In this document: piece by piece, positions 19,058 through 28,262 of the stretch
How positions within the stretch are numbered: position 1 is the stretch's first letter
Layout: the number at the start of each line of letters is the position of its first letter
Assembly (NCBI GenBank): GCA_963800135.1
Contig: CAWCZR010000016.1
Coordinates: 310,001 to 374,000, forward strand
Origin: DASPSM01 sp963800135
Lineage (GTDB): Bacteria > Planctomycetota > Planctomycetia > Planctomycetales > Planctomycetaceae
Direction of reading: 5' to 3'
Length of the DNA stretch: 64,000 nucleotides
Notes under the pieces: generated by a model
Told to the model about the DNA's origin: nothing
Databases searched by the model: none
The model's input: the letters and a program-made list of their open reading frames with translations, nothing else
Program-made: the position numbers and the translations under genes

Positions 19058-21190
19058 TCAGTCCCGCGTCAGCGGAGTCGGCTGATCGCGTCCCTCCACG
19101 ACCAGCAACTCCTTGTCGGCCGAGATCCCGGCCAGATGCTGGTCGCGCCCCGACATCCAGTGGATCACGACCGATTCGACCGCGGTGTTTGGTCCGAGTC
19201 CAAAGACCAGCGCCCGCTCGTTGCTCGCCTGGAACCCGTCCCCCGCGGTGAGCTGCCGCACGATCTTCTTGGCGCCGACGGTCACTTCGACCGTGGTGCC
19301 GATCGCGTCCCGGGCCGAGCCGGTCCCCACCAGCCGGAGCGTCAGATGGTGGCCCGGCTTCTGGGTCGTGTTTGTCAACAGGGCGGCCGGAGCGTGCGCG
19401 TGACAGATCACGACGTCTTCCAACCCGTCGCGATTCCAGTCGAGCCGTGCAACGGCTCGTCCCAGGTGTTTCTCTTGAAAATAAGGCCCAAGCGTGGCCC
19501 CGGGCACCAGGGCGAAATGTCCCTGGCCGTCGTTTGTGAAATACGCCGGGAGCATTTCGTAGGGGAGATATTCGCTCTTGGGATTGTCCCCGTTGCCGCA
19601 GGCGGTGATCAGGTCGAGCTTGCCGGCGAGATCGGCGTCGAGTGCCTGGGTTCCATAACTGGTCGACATCAGGGTGGGGACATAAAGTCCGGCCGACGCG
19701 CTCTGATCGCGGAACAGCCCGCCTTTTTGTTGCAGGTAGAGCGTGTTGGGTTCTTCGATCAGGCTCGTTCCGTGGAAGTCGATCAGGCCGTCGCCGTTGA
19801 AGTCCCCGGCGGCGAGACCGAGAGTTTTGCGCCCCGTCCCGTCGAAAGCAAACGCCAGGCCCATGGCGAGCCCGTTCTCGGTGAATTTGGGCGGATCGCC
19901 CGGCTTCGCGACGTCGTTTTTGAAGAAGTAGTTTTGGGTCCCGCTGTTGCCGACTAAGAGATCGAGCTTGCGCGAGCCGTCGACACTAGCAGCGATCACC
20001 GAGGTGCCCCGGTCTGAGTAGCGGTCGATCTGGGCGGTTGCCGTCGCGTCCTCGAAGCGGCCGTCGCCCTGGTTGAGCCAGAGCCGATGGTGGGCCGTGG
20101 GGAATCCGAAGGTCACGCACGGGTAGTGGTGGTTGTCCCGATCGCTACAGATTCGCGTGAGCGCGTCCCCCTCCAGATAACCGAGGGTGTAGATGTCCGG
20201 CAGCGAGTCGCCGTTGAAGTCGGCGATGACGCAGCTGCTCGTCCATTGCGACTCGGTGGCGCCCGAATCTTCCGAGGCGTCGCTGAACGTGCCGTCCCCG
20301 TTGTTGGAAAAGAGCCGATTGGAGCCGACGTTGCCCACGTAGATGTCGGGGAAGCCGTCGTTGTCGATGTCGCCGACGGAGACGCCCTGGCTGAAGCCTG
20401 TCTCGACGAGGTGCGTTTGGGCTGTCACGTCGGCAAAGTGCCCGTCGCCCAGATTGCGATAGAGCCGGTCGAGATGATCGGTTTGATCGCGGTCCTGCGG
20501 ATCCTTGCTACCCTGCGCGAAATAGAGATCGGGCCAGCCGTCACGATCGAAATCGACCACGCCCACGCCGCCCCCATTGACGCCGTGAAACTTGTTGAGC
20601 CCGTGGACTTCGGGGTCGCTGCCGTCAAAGTACGTGAAGGCGACGCCCGCGGCCTTGGCCTGATCCGCGAACGATACGCGGCTGGCCGGTACTTGAGGGG
20701 TCGGCACAGCCGAGGCCACGGTCCATTTGGGGAGCGGCAGTTTCGAGAGGTCGACTTTGTTGGCCGGGTTGAAGTTGGGCAGCGTCCGCTTCTTCTCGAG
20801 GTTCTTCAGTTCGCCCTCGGCCTGCTTGAGGTCCTGTTCGAGGGCCTTGTTGGAGGGGTCGATCTGGTACGTCATTTGGGTCCAGCCGTAGGCCTCCCAA
20901 AAGTTGCCCAGCTCGCCGGCCGCCTTGATGGCGCGGTTGGCCAGCTCGAGATCCCCCTTGCCCAGCTCATAGGCGCGGAAGTGATTGAGCCGCGCCAGTT
21001 CCATGTAGTCAGCCAGTTTCTGCGCCCGTTCGAGGAACGGGGCGGCGTCGTTCTTGCGGTTGAGCGAAGTGAGTAAGAGGCCGAGCTGGTAATTGGCGGT
21101 CTGGCGGTTCGGGTCGCGTTTGAGCGCCTCCCAATAACAACGGGCGGCGATTTCCGGCTCGTGGGCGCGCTCGGCCCGCGCGCCCGCAAC
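19058..21190 (-). CDS. CRTAC1-type protein, C-terminal part: TPR, FG-GAP/VCBS repeats and ASPIC/UnbV domain
   Basis: This is the 3' part of one gene with the next entry; adding one base in the G run near 21170-21182 joins the frames (FWSLRAR ... AERAHEPEIAARCYWEAL). It begins with the last TPR units (AARCYWEALKRDPNRQTANY). FG-GAP/VCBS repeats with Ca-loop motifs follow: DFDRDGWPDLYFA, DIDNDGFPDIYVG, DFNGDSLPDIYTL, DFNGDGLIDFHGT and DWNRDGLEDVVIC. The final about 100 residues are the ASPIC/UnbV domain (GHHLTLRLVGTGSARDAIGT, LTAGDGFQASNER). The family is abundant in planctomycetes and acidobacteria and is extracytoplasmic; its biochemical function is not known. The TPR-thioredoxin gene follows downstream. 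Confidence 0.82.
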   Translation of the reverse strand, partial: VAGARAERAHEPEIAARCYWEALKRDPNRQTANYQLGLLLTSLNRKNDAAPFLERAQKLADYMELARLNHFRAYELGKGDLELANRAIKAAGELGNFWEAYGWTQMTYQIDPSNKALEQDLKQAEGELKNLEKKRTLPNFNPANKVDLSKLPLPKWTVASAVPTPQVPASRVSFADQAKAAGVAFTYFDGSDPEVHGLNKFHGVNGGGVGVVDFDRDGWPDLYFAQGSKDPQDRDQTDHLDRLYRNLGDGHFADVTAQTHLVETGFSQGVSVGDIDNDGFPDIYVGNVGSNRLFSNNGDGTFSDASEDSGATESQWTSSCVIADFNGDSLPDIYTLGYLEGDALTRICSDRDNHHYPCVTFGFPTAHHRLWLNQGDGRFEDATATAQIDRYSDRGTSVIAASVDGSRKLDLLVGNSGTQNYFFKNDVAKPGDPPKFTENGLAMGLAFAFDGTGRKTLGLAAGDFNGDGLIDFHGTSLIEEPNTLYLQQKGGLFRDQSASAGLYVPTLMSTSYGTQALDADLAGKLDLITACGNGDNPKSEYLPYEMLPAYFTNDGQGHFALVPGATLGPYFQEKHLGRAVARLDWNRDGLEDVVICHAHAPAALLTNTTQKPGHHLTLRLVGTGSARDAIGTTVEVTVGAKKIVRQLTAGDGFQASNERALVFGLGPNTAVESVVIHWMSGRDQHLAGISADKELLVVEGRDQPTPLTRD

Positions 21191-22122
21191 GACCAGAAAA
21201 GCGGGTGATCCGCGAGCGACGGTTTGGCTTCCGCGTTCCACTTCAGATATTTCGCGTCGTTACCCGACTCGAAGAGCACCTGGCCGAGGCGGATTTGCGC
21301 TTCTTCGATGGTCGGCGCCGTTTCGATAACCTTGCGCAGCACGGCTTCGGCTTCGTCGTACTTCGTCTGCGACCGCAGCATGTTCGCCCGGCCGAGCATG
21401 ATGATGGGATCGTCCGGACTTACCTTCATTCCCCGCACCACTGTCTCGAAGTCGGGCGGCACACGCTCATTGCGCGCCAGATCGTCCATCAGCTGCACGT
21501 GCAGGCGCTGCTTCTGCTCGATCTCCGACAGCTCGAGGGGGATCAACTCCCAGGTTCGCGTGCTCAATCGCAGCAAACCGGCCAGCAGCCAGGTGGCACT
21601 CGGTTCTTCCGGTTGCAGCTGCAGCGCGCGGCGATATTCCTCTTCGCCTTCCCGATACTTTTGGTACTGGTTGCACAGGATCTGGCCGGCTTGCAAATGG
21701 CACCAGGCGGCCGCGTCGCTTTCACTGTCTTGCGCCCGCTGAAAATACGGGAGCGCCTCCTTCTCCCGGCTCTGCCGCACGAGGCTCTGTCCGTAGAAGA
21801 GCAGCGCCTGCGTCGAGCGCGGCTCTCGCGCCAGTACGCGCTCGGCGTAGTGTTCCGTCTCGATGTATTTGGCGAGCGCTTGCTTGGGATCGGTCGCGAT
21901 CTGCTTCTCGCCGTCCGTGAACGACTCTTGCATCTTCTTGAGGAGCGACGGCACCGGCTCGGTGTCCACCTTCATGGTGGCGTAAACGCCGGCGGCCACG
22001 AACCCGCCCAGAATCAGCAGGACGACGATCAATCGCAACTTGATGGCGCCGGCACGCGAACGAGCCGGGCGGCCACAGGGCCGGACGGACCGTCCCAACG
22101 GCGAAAATCGGGAAGGGTGCAT
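21170..22122 (-). CDS. CRTAC1-type protein, N-terminal part: membrane anchor and TPR repeats
   Basis: The 5' part of the same gene as the preceding entry; the restored protein would be about 1021 residues. An N-terminal signal-anchor helix (LRLIVVLLILGGFVAAGVYA, about residues 29-48) is followed by TPR-like units: ALAKYIETEHYAERVLAREP, ALPYFQRAQDSESDAAAWCH, EEEYRRALQLQPEEPSATWL and EAEAVLRKVIETAP. At about residue 313 the frame changes to an Arg/Ser/Pro-rich non-family tail, which marks the indel. TPR units probably serve protein-protein contacts on the periplasmic side. Confidence 0.8.
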
Positions 22123-22253
22123 CGGAGAGAATGACTCGTAAACGAGGGACGAAGGGACGCGCGAGCGGCGCGTGAAAAAGACGGCTCAATCAACCATACA
22201 TTCCGAGACTGGCGAAGTGAAGGGCGGCAGAGCCACCGGCAGGGACTCCGCGC

Positions 22254-22682
22254 CTAGGAGGCGCGGCCCGAGCTCAGCCCGCGAAGATGGCCGGCGGAGG
22301 ACTCGAAGAACCGCCGGCGACGCTCAGTCGCGGTCCCGCCCGTGCGGGTCGCACGCTCCAAATCGTCGAGGTTAGCTGCACAAATTCGACAGCCGACCGA
22401 GCGCAAGTGAAATTCGACGTACTCGGCCAGCGAGGGCTCGAGTGTCCCCAGCAGGAAGCCGCCCAGCTGTTTCCGGCTCGGACAACTCAGCCGCCGGCGC
22501 CGCCAGATTTCTCCCACCGAGTGAATTCCGTCGTCGCGTCGCCGGGACAACGAGGCCACGCGCAGCCTCAGGGCCTCGTTGCGGCGGAGATCGCTCTCGA
22601 TGGCCGTCATCCGTTCGGCCGGCAACATCTCATCGAGATAGGCGAGCAGATCGGCGTCCGAATGTGCATCAGAAGCAGCCAT
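22254..22682 (-). CDS. Anti-sigma-factor-like zinc-binding protein
   Basis: A 142-residue protein starting MAASDAHSDADLLAYLDEML, a layout like ECF anti-sigma N-termini. A conserved HSVGEIWRRRRLSCPSRKQL is followed by EYVEFHLRSVGCRICAANLD, giving a His-x-x-x-Cys-x-x-Cys zinc-finger-like signature (HLRSVGCRIC) near residues 94-103. No transmembrane helix is seen, so it may act as a cytosolic regulator. No ECF sigma gene is adjacent. The family is recognised as conserved in planctomycetes; the assignment as an anti-sigma factor is inferred from the HxxxCxxC motif. Confidence 0.6.
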   Translation of the reverse strand: MAASDAHSDADLLAYLDEMLPAERMTAIESDLRRNEALRLRVASLSRRRDDGIHSVGEIWRRRRLSCPSRKQLGGFLLGTLEPSLAEYVEFHLRSVGCRICAANLDDLERATRTGGTATERRRRFFESSAGHLRGLSSGRAS

Positions 22683-22889
22683 TTGCGCGATTTTAGCCGG
22701 CTTTGCGACTGCTTGCCACCGCCTGACCCGCTCGGTAGCATAAAGCCGCTTTTGGCCGACGAGCGAGCGGTGGACGGAACTCGGAAAGGCCGGGAAACCA
22801 TTGGGTTACGGCCGGCGCGGCCCGGCGTTTGCAGCGCCGTTTCCCAGTCTCCGCGACGTCCCAGCCCCGCCACAGATTGCAGGTGAATC

Positions 22890-23738
22890 GTGCCCGTTCG
22901 AGCACCGCAGAAATCGGTTCCGGAGCTGTTGGCAATCGCCAAGACACTGCGGAAAGACATCATCCGCATGACGACCGCGGCCGGCAGCGGCCATCCCACC
23001 AGCAGCCTGTCGGCCGTCGAGGTGGTGGCGGCCCTCTATTTCGGCGGCTTCATGCGTTACGACCCAGCCGCTCCCCACGATCCCCAGCGCGACCGCTTCA
23101 TTCTCAGCAAAGGGCACGCGGTGCCCGTGCTTTACGCGGCCATGGCCGAGGCCGGCTATTTTCCGGCCGAGGAGCTGCTGACCCTGCGGAAGCTGGGCGG
23201 CCGGCTCGAAGGGCACCCGAACATGCGGCGACTGCCAGGGATCGAAGCGTCCACCGGGTCGCTCGGTCAGGGACTTTCGTTCGGCATCGGCGAAGCGCTT
23301 GCGTGCCGCCTCGATGGACTCGACTCGCACGTCTACGTCATGCTGGGTGACGGCGAAATCGAGGAAGGGCAGGTCTGGGAGGCCTTCGCTGCCGGATACA
23401 AATACAAGCTCGGCAACCTGACCGCCATCGTCGATCGCAACGGTTTTCAGCAGACCGGCGCGACGGCCCACGTTCTGGACATGACGTCGGTGGCTGACAA
23501 GATCGCTGCCTTCGGCTGGCACACGCAGTCGGTCGAGGGGAACGACATGCAGGCCGTCGTCGATGCGCTGACGAAGGCGCGGCAAGTCAAAGACCAACCC
23601 ACGGCCATTGTCTCCCATACCCGCAAGGGCTTTGGAATTCTGCCCCTCTTGGAGAAAGAGGGGGACCTCAACTACCACGGCAAGCCGCTGTCCAAGGAGT
23701 TGGCCGAGCAGGCGCTGCAACTGATCGACGCCAGTTGA
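22890..23738 (+). CDS. Transketolase, N-terminal (TPP-binding) subunit
   Basis: A 282-residue protein from GTG 22890. It has the transketolase N-terminal hallmarks: TTAAGSGHPTSSLSAVEVVA, DRFILSKGHAVPVLYAAM, EASTGSLGQGLSFGIGEAL, and the TPP/Mg motif GDGEIEEGQVWEAFAAG with DRNGFQQTG. The typical length of split transketolase subunit A is about 270-290 residues, so it is complete. With the downstream subunit it transfers two-carbon ketol units in the non-oxidative pentose phosphate pathway. The two genes are 69 bp apart on the same strand. Confidence 0.93.
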   Translation: MPVRAPQKSVPELLAIAKTLRKDIIRMTTAAGSGHPTSSLSAVEVVAALYFGGFMRYDPAAPHDPQRDRFILSKGHAVPVLYAAMAEAGYFPAEELLTLRKLGGRLEGHPNMRRLPGIEASTGSLGQGLSFGIGEALACRLDGLDSHVYVMLGDGEIEEGQVWEAFAAGYKYKLGNLTAIVDRNGFQQTGATAHVLDMTSVADKIAAFGWHTQSVEGNDMQAVVDALTKARQVKDQPTAIVSHTRKGFGILPLLEKEGDLNYHGKPLSKELAEQALQLIDAS

Positions 23739-23807
23739 CCGTCAGCGACAGTCAGCGGTTCAGAGACACACGGGCATTCGCGAGACGCGGAAACGACGGA
23801 CCGGAAG

Positions 23808-24767
23808 ATGAAGATCGGGGAAAAAAGCGGCCTCAAGCTCGGACAAGCGACGCGCGACGCGTTTGGCGACGCGCTCAAGGAGTTCGGTGGCACCCACGCG
23901 CAAGTCGTCACCGTCGATGGCGACGTCGGGAATTCGACCCGCACCGAGGTCTTCGCCCAGGCTTTTCCCGACCGCGCCTTCAACGTCGGCATTGCCGAAA
24001 GCAACCTGGTCAGCGTGGCCGGCGGACTCGCGGCTTGCGGCAAGATTCCCGTCGTGGCCAGCTTCGCCTGCTTTCTGCTCAACAACGCCTACGACCAGAT
24101 TCGCATGTCGGTGGCGTTTCCCTCGCTCAACGTGAAGCTGGTCGGCTCGCACGCCGGCATCTCGATCGGCGAAGACGGCCCCTCGCAGATGGGGATCGAG
24201 GACGTCGCCCTCGCGCGGTCGTTCCCCGGCATGACAGTCATCGTGCCTTGCGACGCCCCGTCCACCAAAAAAGCGACCGCGGCCATGCTCACTCACGAGG
24301 GGCCGACTTATCTGCGGCTCGGCCGTCCAAAGGTCCCCGTCGTCTATCCGAATGGCTGCGACTTCGAGATCGGCAAAGCCATCACCGTGCGCGACGGCTC
24401 GGACGTGACCATCATTGCCAACGGGCTGATGGTGGGCGTCGCCCTCGACGCGGCCCATGATCTGGCGGCCGAAGGAGTTTCGGCCCGCGTCGTCGACATG
24501 CACACGGCAAAGCCGATCGACGAAGAAGCGATCATCAAGGCGGCCCGCGAAACGGGCGCGATTGTCGTTGCCGAAGAACACCTGGCCGCCGGCGGGCTGG
24601 GGTCGGCCGTGGCGATGGTCGTTGGGCAAACACTTCCAGTTCCTCTGGCGTACGTCAATCTCGGCGATCGCTACGCCGAAAGCGGTGACGCGGAGGGTCT
24701 GCTCGAACATTACGGACTCACAGCGGCGGCGCTGTGCGATGCCGTACGGCGCGTCAGCCGCCGCTAG
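23808..24767 (+). CDS. Transketolase, C-terminal (pyrimidine-binding) subunit
   Basis: A 319-residue protein. The pyrimidine-binding domain covers about 10-180, with DVGNSTRTEVFAQAFPDRAF, NVGIAESNLVSVAGGLAACG and SHAGISIGEDGPSQMGIEDV; the Glu in IAES is the conserved residue that activates the TPP aminopyrimidine. The C-terminal transketolase domain follows (VTIIANGLMVGVALDAAHDL, VDMHTAKPIDEEAIIKA, AEEHLAAGGLGSAVA). Full length for a split subunit B. It pairs with the upstream gene; the heteromeric arrangement resembles archaeal and some Gram-positive transketolases. Confidence 0.93.
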   Translation: MKIGEKSGLKLGQATRDAFGDALKEFGGTHAQVVTVDGDVGNSTRTEVFAQAFPDRAFNVGIAESNLVSVAGGLAACGKIPVVASFACFLLNNAYDQIRMSVAFPSLNVKLVGSHAGISIGEDGPSQMGIEDVALARSFPGMTVIVPCDAPSTKKATAAMLTHEGPTYLRLGRPKVPVVYPNGCDFEIGKAITVRDGSDVTIIANGLMVGVALDAAHDLAAEGVSARVVDMHTAKPIDEEAIIKAARETGAIVVAEEHLAAGGLGSAVAMVVGQTLPVPLAYVNLGDRYAESGDAEGLLEHYGLTAAALCDAVRRVSRR

Positions 24768-24864
24768 TCGTTCACCGATCCATTTAGTACGAATTCCTTG
24801 CGGCCGAGAACGAGATCGCTGCGGAGCAGCCGGCGGGCCACGTTCCGCTTTGACCAGGTGTTGA

Positions 24865-25823
24865 GTGATCGAGTATCGGACGTTTGCCAATCGCGACCCG
24901 GCACGAATGGCCGCCCTCTGGAACGGCATGCCGCTGGGTCGAGGCGCCGCGACCGGCATCGGCGTCGATGCGTTCGAGACGCTCAACTTCGCCCAGCCCT
25001 ATTTCGATCGCAAGGGCGTCATCCTCGCCTTCGATGGCGCGGAACTGGTCGGCTTTGTGCACGCCGGCTTCGGCGCGAACGCGGAAGAGACGACTCTCTC
25101 GTATGACGCCGGCGTAATCTGCGCCCTGATCGTGCATCCCAACTATCGACGGCAGGGAATCGGCCGCGAGCTCCTCCGGCGGGCCGAAACGTACTTGCGC
25201 GAGAAGGGGACCAAGAACGTTCCAGGCGGGCCCCAGCGCGCCGCGCGATCCCTTCTTCTTCGGGCTGTATGGCGGGAGCCGGCCGTCGGGCTTTATGGAG
25301 TCCGATCCCGATGCGGCCCCTTTCTTCACTGGCGCTCGGTTATCAACCCGGCGAACGCTCCGCCGTCTTGCAGTGCGACCTGACGACGCAGAAGAGCCCG
25401 ATGAATTTCCGCTTCGTCAACGTCCGCCGCAAAATGGAGCTGACCGTGTCGCCCGAGCCGTCCAAAATCACCTGGTGGTGGGAGACGCGCTACGGCCGGC
25501 TCGACACAGTGCAATTCAGCCTGCACTCCAAAGAAAATCCGGCCGAGGTGGCCGAGCTGACGGTCGTAGGCCTTGATCTGTATCTCACGGCCTGGCAGCA
25601 GCGCACCGTCGGTCTGGCCGAGCTGCGGACCGTCACGACGGAAATGCGCAAAGGCTACGCGCAGGCGCTCCTGGTGGAAACGTGCCGCCGCTTGAAGGAC
25701 GAACTGGTCACCCTCGCCGAGGCGCATGCGATCGAATCGAACCTGCCCGTGATCAAGCTGCTCGAATCGTGCGGCTTCACCCGCGTCGATACGGGAGTCG
25801 TGTACGTCAAAACGGAGTCTTGA
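24865..25823 (+). CDS. GNAT-family acetyltransferase, broken by two one-base insertions
   Basis: The start GTG 24865 gives MIEYRTFANRDPARMAALW. Residues about 40-110 form a GNAT domain with VICALIVHPNYRRQGIGREL, the acetyl-CoA-binding Q/RxxGxG/A motif. The frame slips at about 25220 (GTKNV, then in the next frame AGPQRARDPFFFGLYGGSRP) and again at about 25330 (PFFT, then ALGYQPGERSAVLQ). Removing one base at each point gives a continuous 318-residue protein. The second half contains another GNAT-like end (EMRKGYAQALLVETCRRLKD, NLPVIKLLESCGFTRVDTGV), so it may be a tandem GNAT. Substrate unknown. Confidence 0.75.
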
Positions 25824-25869
25824 TTCGAGTGCGACTCGTTGTCAGATCCTGAGCGTCTTAAATTGTGTG

Positions 25870-26055
25870 CCACTGCTGAGCTCGCTTGAAGGTGTCCGGG
25901 AATTCAACGTGTCAAACTGCCCTGGGAAATAAGGGATTTACGACAGTTCGGAAACGACCTCGAGTTTCGCCGTAAGTCTTTATTCCTCAAACCTCGAGTT
26001 TCTGGGCTTTTCCGGCCTCTAATTCCCGGACACCCTCGAGCTCGCTCAGCAGTGG
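25870..26055. repeat. 186-bp element bounded by imperfect 35-bp inverted repeats (MITE/REP-like)
   Basis: The left arm 25870-25904 and right arm 26021-26055 match at 31 of 35 positions as an inverted repeat, sharing CCACTGCTGAGC and GGTGTCCGGGAATT. The 116-bp interior contains the sub-repeat ACCTCGAGTTTC twice in direct orientation (near 25957 and 25992) and no gene. It lies between the acetyltransferase stop and the heparinase start. Structure suggests a non-autonomous mobile element or a REP-like hairpin; no transposase is present. Confidence 0.65.
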
Positions 26056-26081
26056 CTTCGGCGCGTCGGTCTGGAAAGCGG

Positions 26082-27851
26082 ATGTCCTTGAAAGACTGGC
26101 CACGGCTGGCTCGCACCGTCGCGCATCTCGCGCCCTTCGCAAATCTATTGGCGCGGGCGATATGCGCTACGTCGTCGCCATCTGTTGTCCTCGCGACCGA
26201 ATCGCCGCCGCTGCCGGCACAGGCGTGTCAGGGTGACCCGCTCACCCGACTGGGAGAGCAAATGCGCGAGCGGAATCTTCCTCCGGCCGCTGACGCACCC
26301 GCGCTTGGCGACCAACCGGCCATCGTCGAGCGGCTGTCGCGGGGCGTCTTCCGACATCTCAATGAAGAGCGGCCGCTCGGTCGACCACCGGATTGGTTGC
26401 TTGGCCCGCGTAACCGCGGCCGACTTTGGACGGTCACGCTGCATTATCACCACTGGGCGTGGGAACTCGCCGTCATCGCGGCTGCGGGCGGCTCGTGCGG
26501 GCCCCAAGCGGGCGACCTCTATCGCGAATATCTCGACGACTGGATGAAGCGCTGCGATCTCGCTCAGCCGGGCGCGCTTCACTTGGCATGGAACTCCTAC
26601 GCGATCGGCACGCGTCTGGAACAGTGGGGCCTCTCGGCCCTGCGGCTCGGCCCCCCGGGCTGGTGGTCGGCCAATCCGGAATTTGCAGAGCGATTGCTCA
26701 CGAGCTTGTGGCGGCAGGCCCATCATCTTGCGAACAACATCGAATGGGATTTGCGGGGCAATCACCTCGTTCGCGACGCCGTGGGACTGGCCTGGGCGGG
26801 CCGCTTCTTCGACCGCCAGGACGCACCGCGTTGGCTCGCACAGGCCGCTCGACTTGCGTGCGATCAGGCTCGCGAGCAGGTGCTCGCCGATGGCGGCCAC
26901 TTCGAACGCAGTCCGATGTATCACCGACATGTGATGCGCGACTTCGACACACTCGCGCACCTAATCGACGACCCGGGCGCGCGAACTCAATTGAATTCCG
27001 TCGTCGCCCGCATGCAAGAATTCGCCGCCTGGACACGCCATCCGGACGGCGGCGTCGCCCTCTTGAATGACGCCGCGCTCGACGAAGAACCATCGAGCAC
27101 TCAGGCCTCGCCCGCGCAAACGGCGACGGAACGGCGCGGCGGGCGCTGCTTCGCCGACACGGGCCTGGCCGTTTGGCGCGGTGCGAAGTGGACTCTGTTC
27201 TTCGACGTCGGCCCGCTCGGCCCCGATTATCAACCGGGCCACGGCCACGCGGACAATCTCACGCTCGAATGCTCCTACGCTGGGGAACGCCTGTTCGTCG
27301 ATTCCGGGACGCATTCCTACGACCGCGATGCGCGGCGAGCCTACGATCGCTCGACGGCTGCGCACAACACCGTCTGCGTCGACGACACCGATTCGAGCGA
27401 AGTCTGGCACATCTTCCGCGTCGGCCGCCGGGCACGACCGATCGACGTCCAAGTCACCGCCGACGAAACCCACTTCGACGCCGCGGCCGCCCACGACGGC
27501 TACCGCCACCGGGGTGGCGTGATCCATCGTCGTCGCGTGCAACTTGCCGGCGACGAAACGCTCACGATCACCGACCGCATCGAAGGCACCGGCTCCCACC
27601 AACTCGAAGGCGGCTGGCTGCTCGCTCCAGACTGGACCGCGGTCCCCGCAGAAGGCGGCTGGATCCTTCAACACGCACGCCACCGCCTTCGCGTGCAACT
27701 GGTGGGGCCGAGCCACCTCCAACTCTCCCTCGAGAACAGGCCTTGGCACCCGCGGTTTGGCATCGAGATTCCCACAACGCGTCTCGTCTGGCGCTACGCA
27801 GGGGCATTGCCATTCGAACTCAAAACGAGCGTCGCGGCTCAAACAGAGTAG
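26082..27851 (+). CDS. Heparinase II/III-family protein
   Basis: About 589 residues from ATG 26082 (preceded by GGAAAG); the longer frame to 26052 starts within the inverted repeat and is rejected. The N-terminal half is alpha/alpha-toroid-like (WTVTLHYHHWAWELAVIAAA, NNIEWDLRGNHLVRDAVGLA). The C-terminal half is the Heparinase_II_III beta domain: GHGHADNLTLECSYAGERLF, VDSGTHSYDRDARRAYDRST, AAHNTVCVDDTDSSEVW. These His, Tyr and Asn motifs carry the lyase active site and metal in this family. Expected role: elimination cleavage of uronic-acid-containing polysaccharide, or heparinase-like processing in exopolysaccharide synthesis. No obvious signal peptide at this start and no adjacent polysaccharide genes. 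Confidence 0.85.
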   Translation: MSLKDWPRLARTVAHLAPFANLLARAICATSSPSVVLATESPPLPAQACQGDPLTRLGEQMRERNLPPAADAPALGDQPAIVERLSRGVFRHLNEERPLGRPPDWLLGPRNRGRLWTVTLHYHHWAWELAVIAAAGGSCGPQAGDLYREYLDDWMKRCDLAQPGALHLAWNSYAIGTRLEQWGLSALRLGPPGWWSANPEFAERLLTSLWRQAHHLANNIEWDLRGNHLVRDAVGLAWAGRFFDRQDAPRWLAQAARLACDQAREQVLADGGHFERSPMYHRHVMRDFDTLAHLIDDPGARTQLNSVVARMQEFAAWTRHPDGGVALLNDAALDEEPSSTQASPAQTATERRGGRCFADTGLAVWRGAKWTLFFDVGPLGPDYQPGHGHADNLTLECSYAGERLFVDSGTHSYDRDARRAYDRSTAAHNTVCVDDTDSSEVWHIFRVGRRARPIDVQVTADETHFDAAAAHDGYRHRGGVIHRRRVQLAGDETLTITDRIEGTGSHQLEGGWLLAPDWTAVPAEGGWILQHARHRLRVQLVGPSHLQLSLENRPWHPRFGIEIPTTRLVWRYAGALPFELKTSVAAQTE

Positions 27852-27932
27852 AATGGAGCGAGTTCATTTCGCCCTGTCCCTCGCCAGGAGCAACTGTCCG
27901 CGGACTGGCTACCGCCGCACCGGAGCGCACCG

Positions 27933-28220
27933 ATGTGGGTCAAACGGTTTGAGTCATCAGAACTCACCGCAGACGTGATTGCCGCGATGAAGAACGACGG
28001 CTTAACCGTTGCTGACGGACCGGGTGCTGATCGCGTGACGGTAACCACGGACAAGGACTGGATGGCGAACAAGTGGGGAATGTCAAAGCGAATCATCCCC
28101 GACGGCGGGAAGGGCACGTTTCTCGACCGGCTCGCCAAAATCAGCGCGTTGAAATTTATGGTCCTATTCATCTTGGCGGTCCTCGCCGTAGCCTGCTTAC
28201 TTTGGCACGATCGACGATGA
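27933..28220 (+). CDS. Small protein with C-terminal transmembrane helix
   Basis: A 95-residue protein: an acidic-basic cytosolic part (MWVKRFESSELTADVIAAMK, DRVTVTTDKDWMANKWGMSK) followed by a single hydrophobic helix (FMVLFILAVLAVACLLW, residues about 75-91) and a short basic tail. That layout is a tail-anchored membrane protein. I do not recognise the family. It starts 81 bp after the heparinase stop on the same strand and could be co-transcribed. Compositional codon bias fits coding sequence. Confidence 0.5.
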   Translation: MWVKRFESSELTADVIAAMKNDGLTVADGPGADRVTVTTDKDWMANKWGMSKRIIPDGGKGTFLDRLAKISALKFMVLFILAVLAVACLLWHDRR

Positions 28221-28262
28221 TGCACGTCAGACATTCGAGCTTCGTCGTTCAAGTTCCGAATG

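Noticed and set aside
17773..19251. 492-residue plus-strand open frame
   Set aside because: Antisense of the TPR-thioredoxin gene; no recognisable motif.
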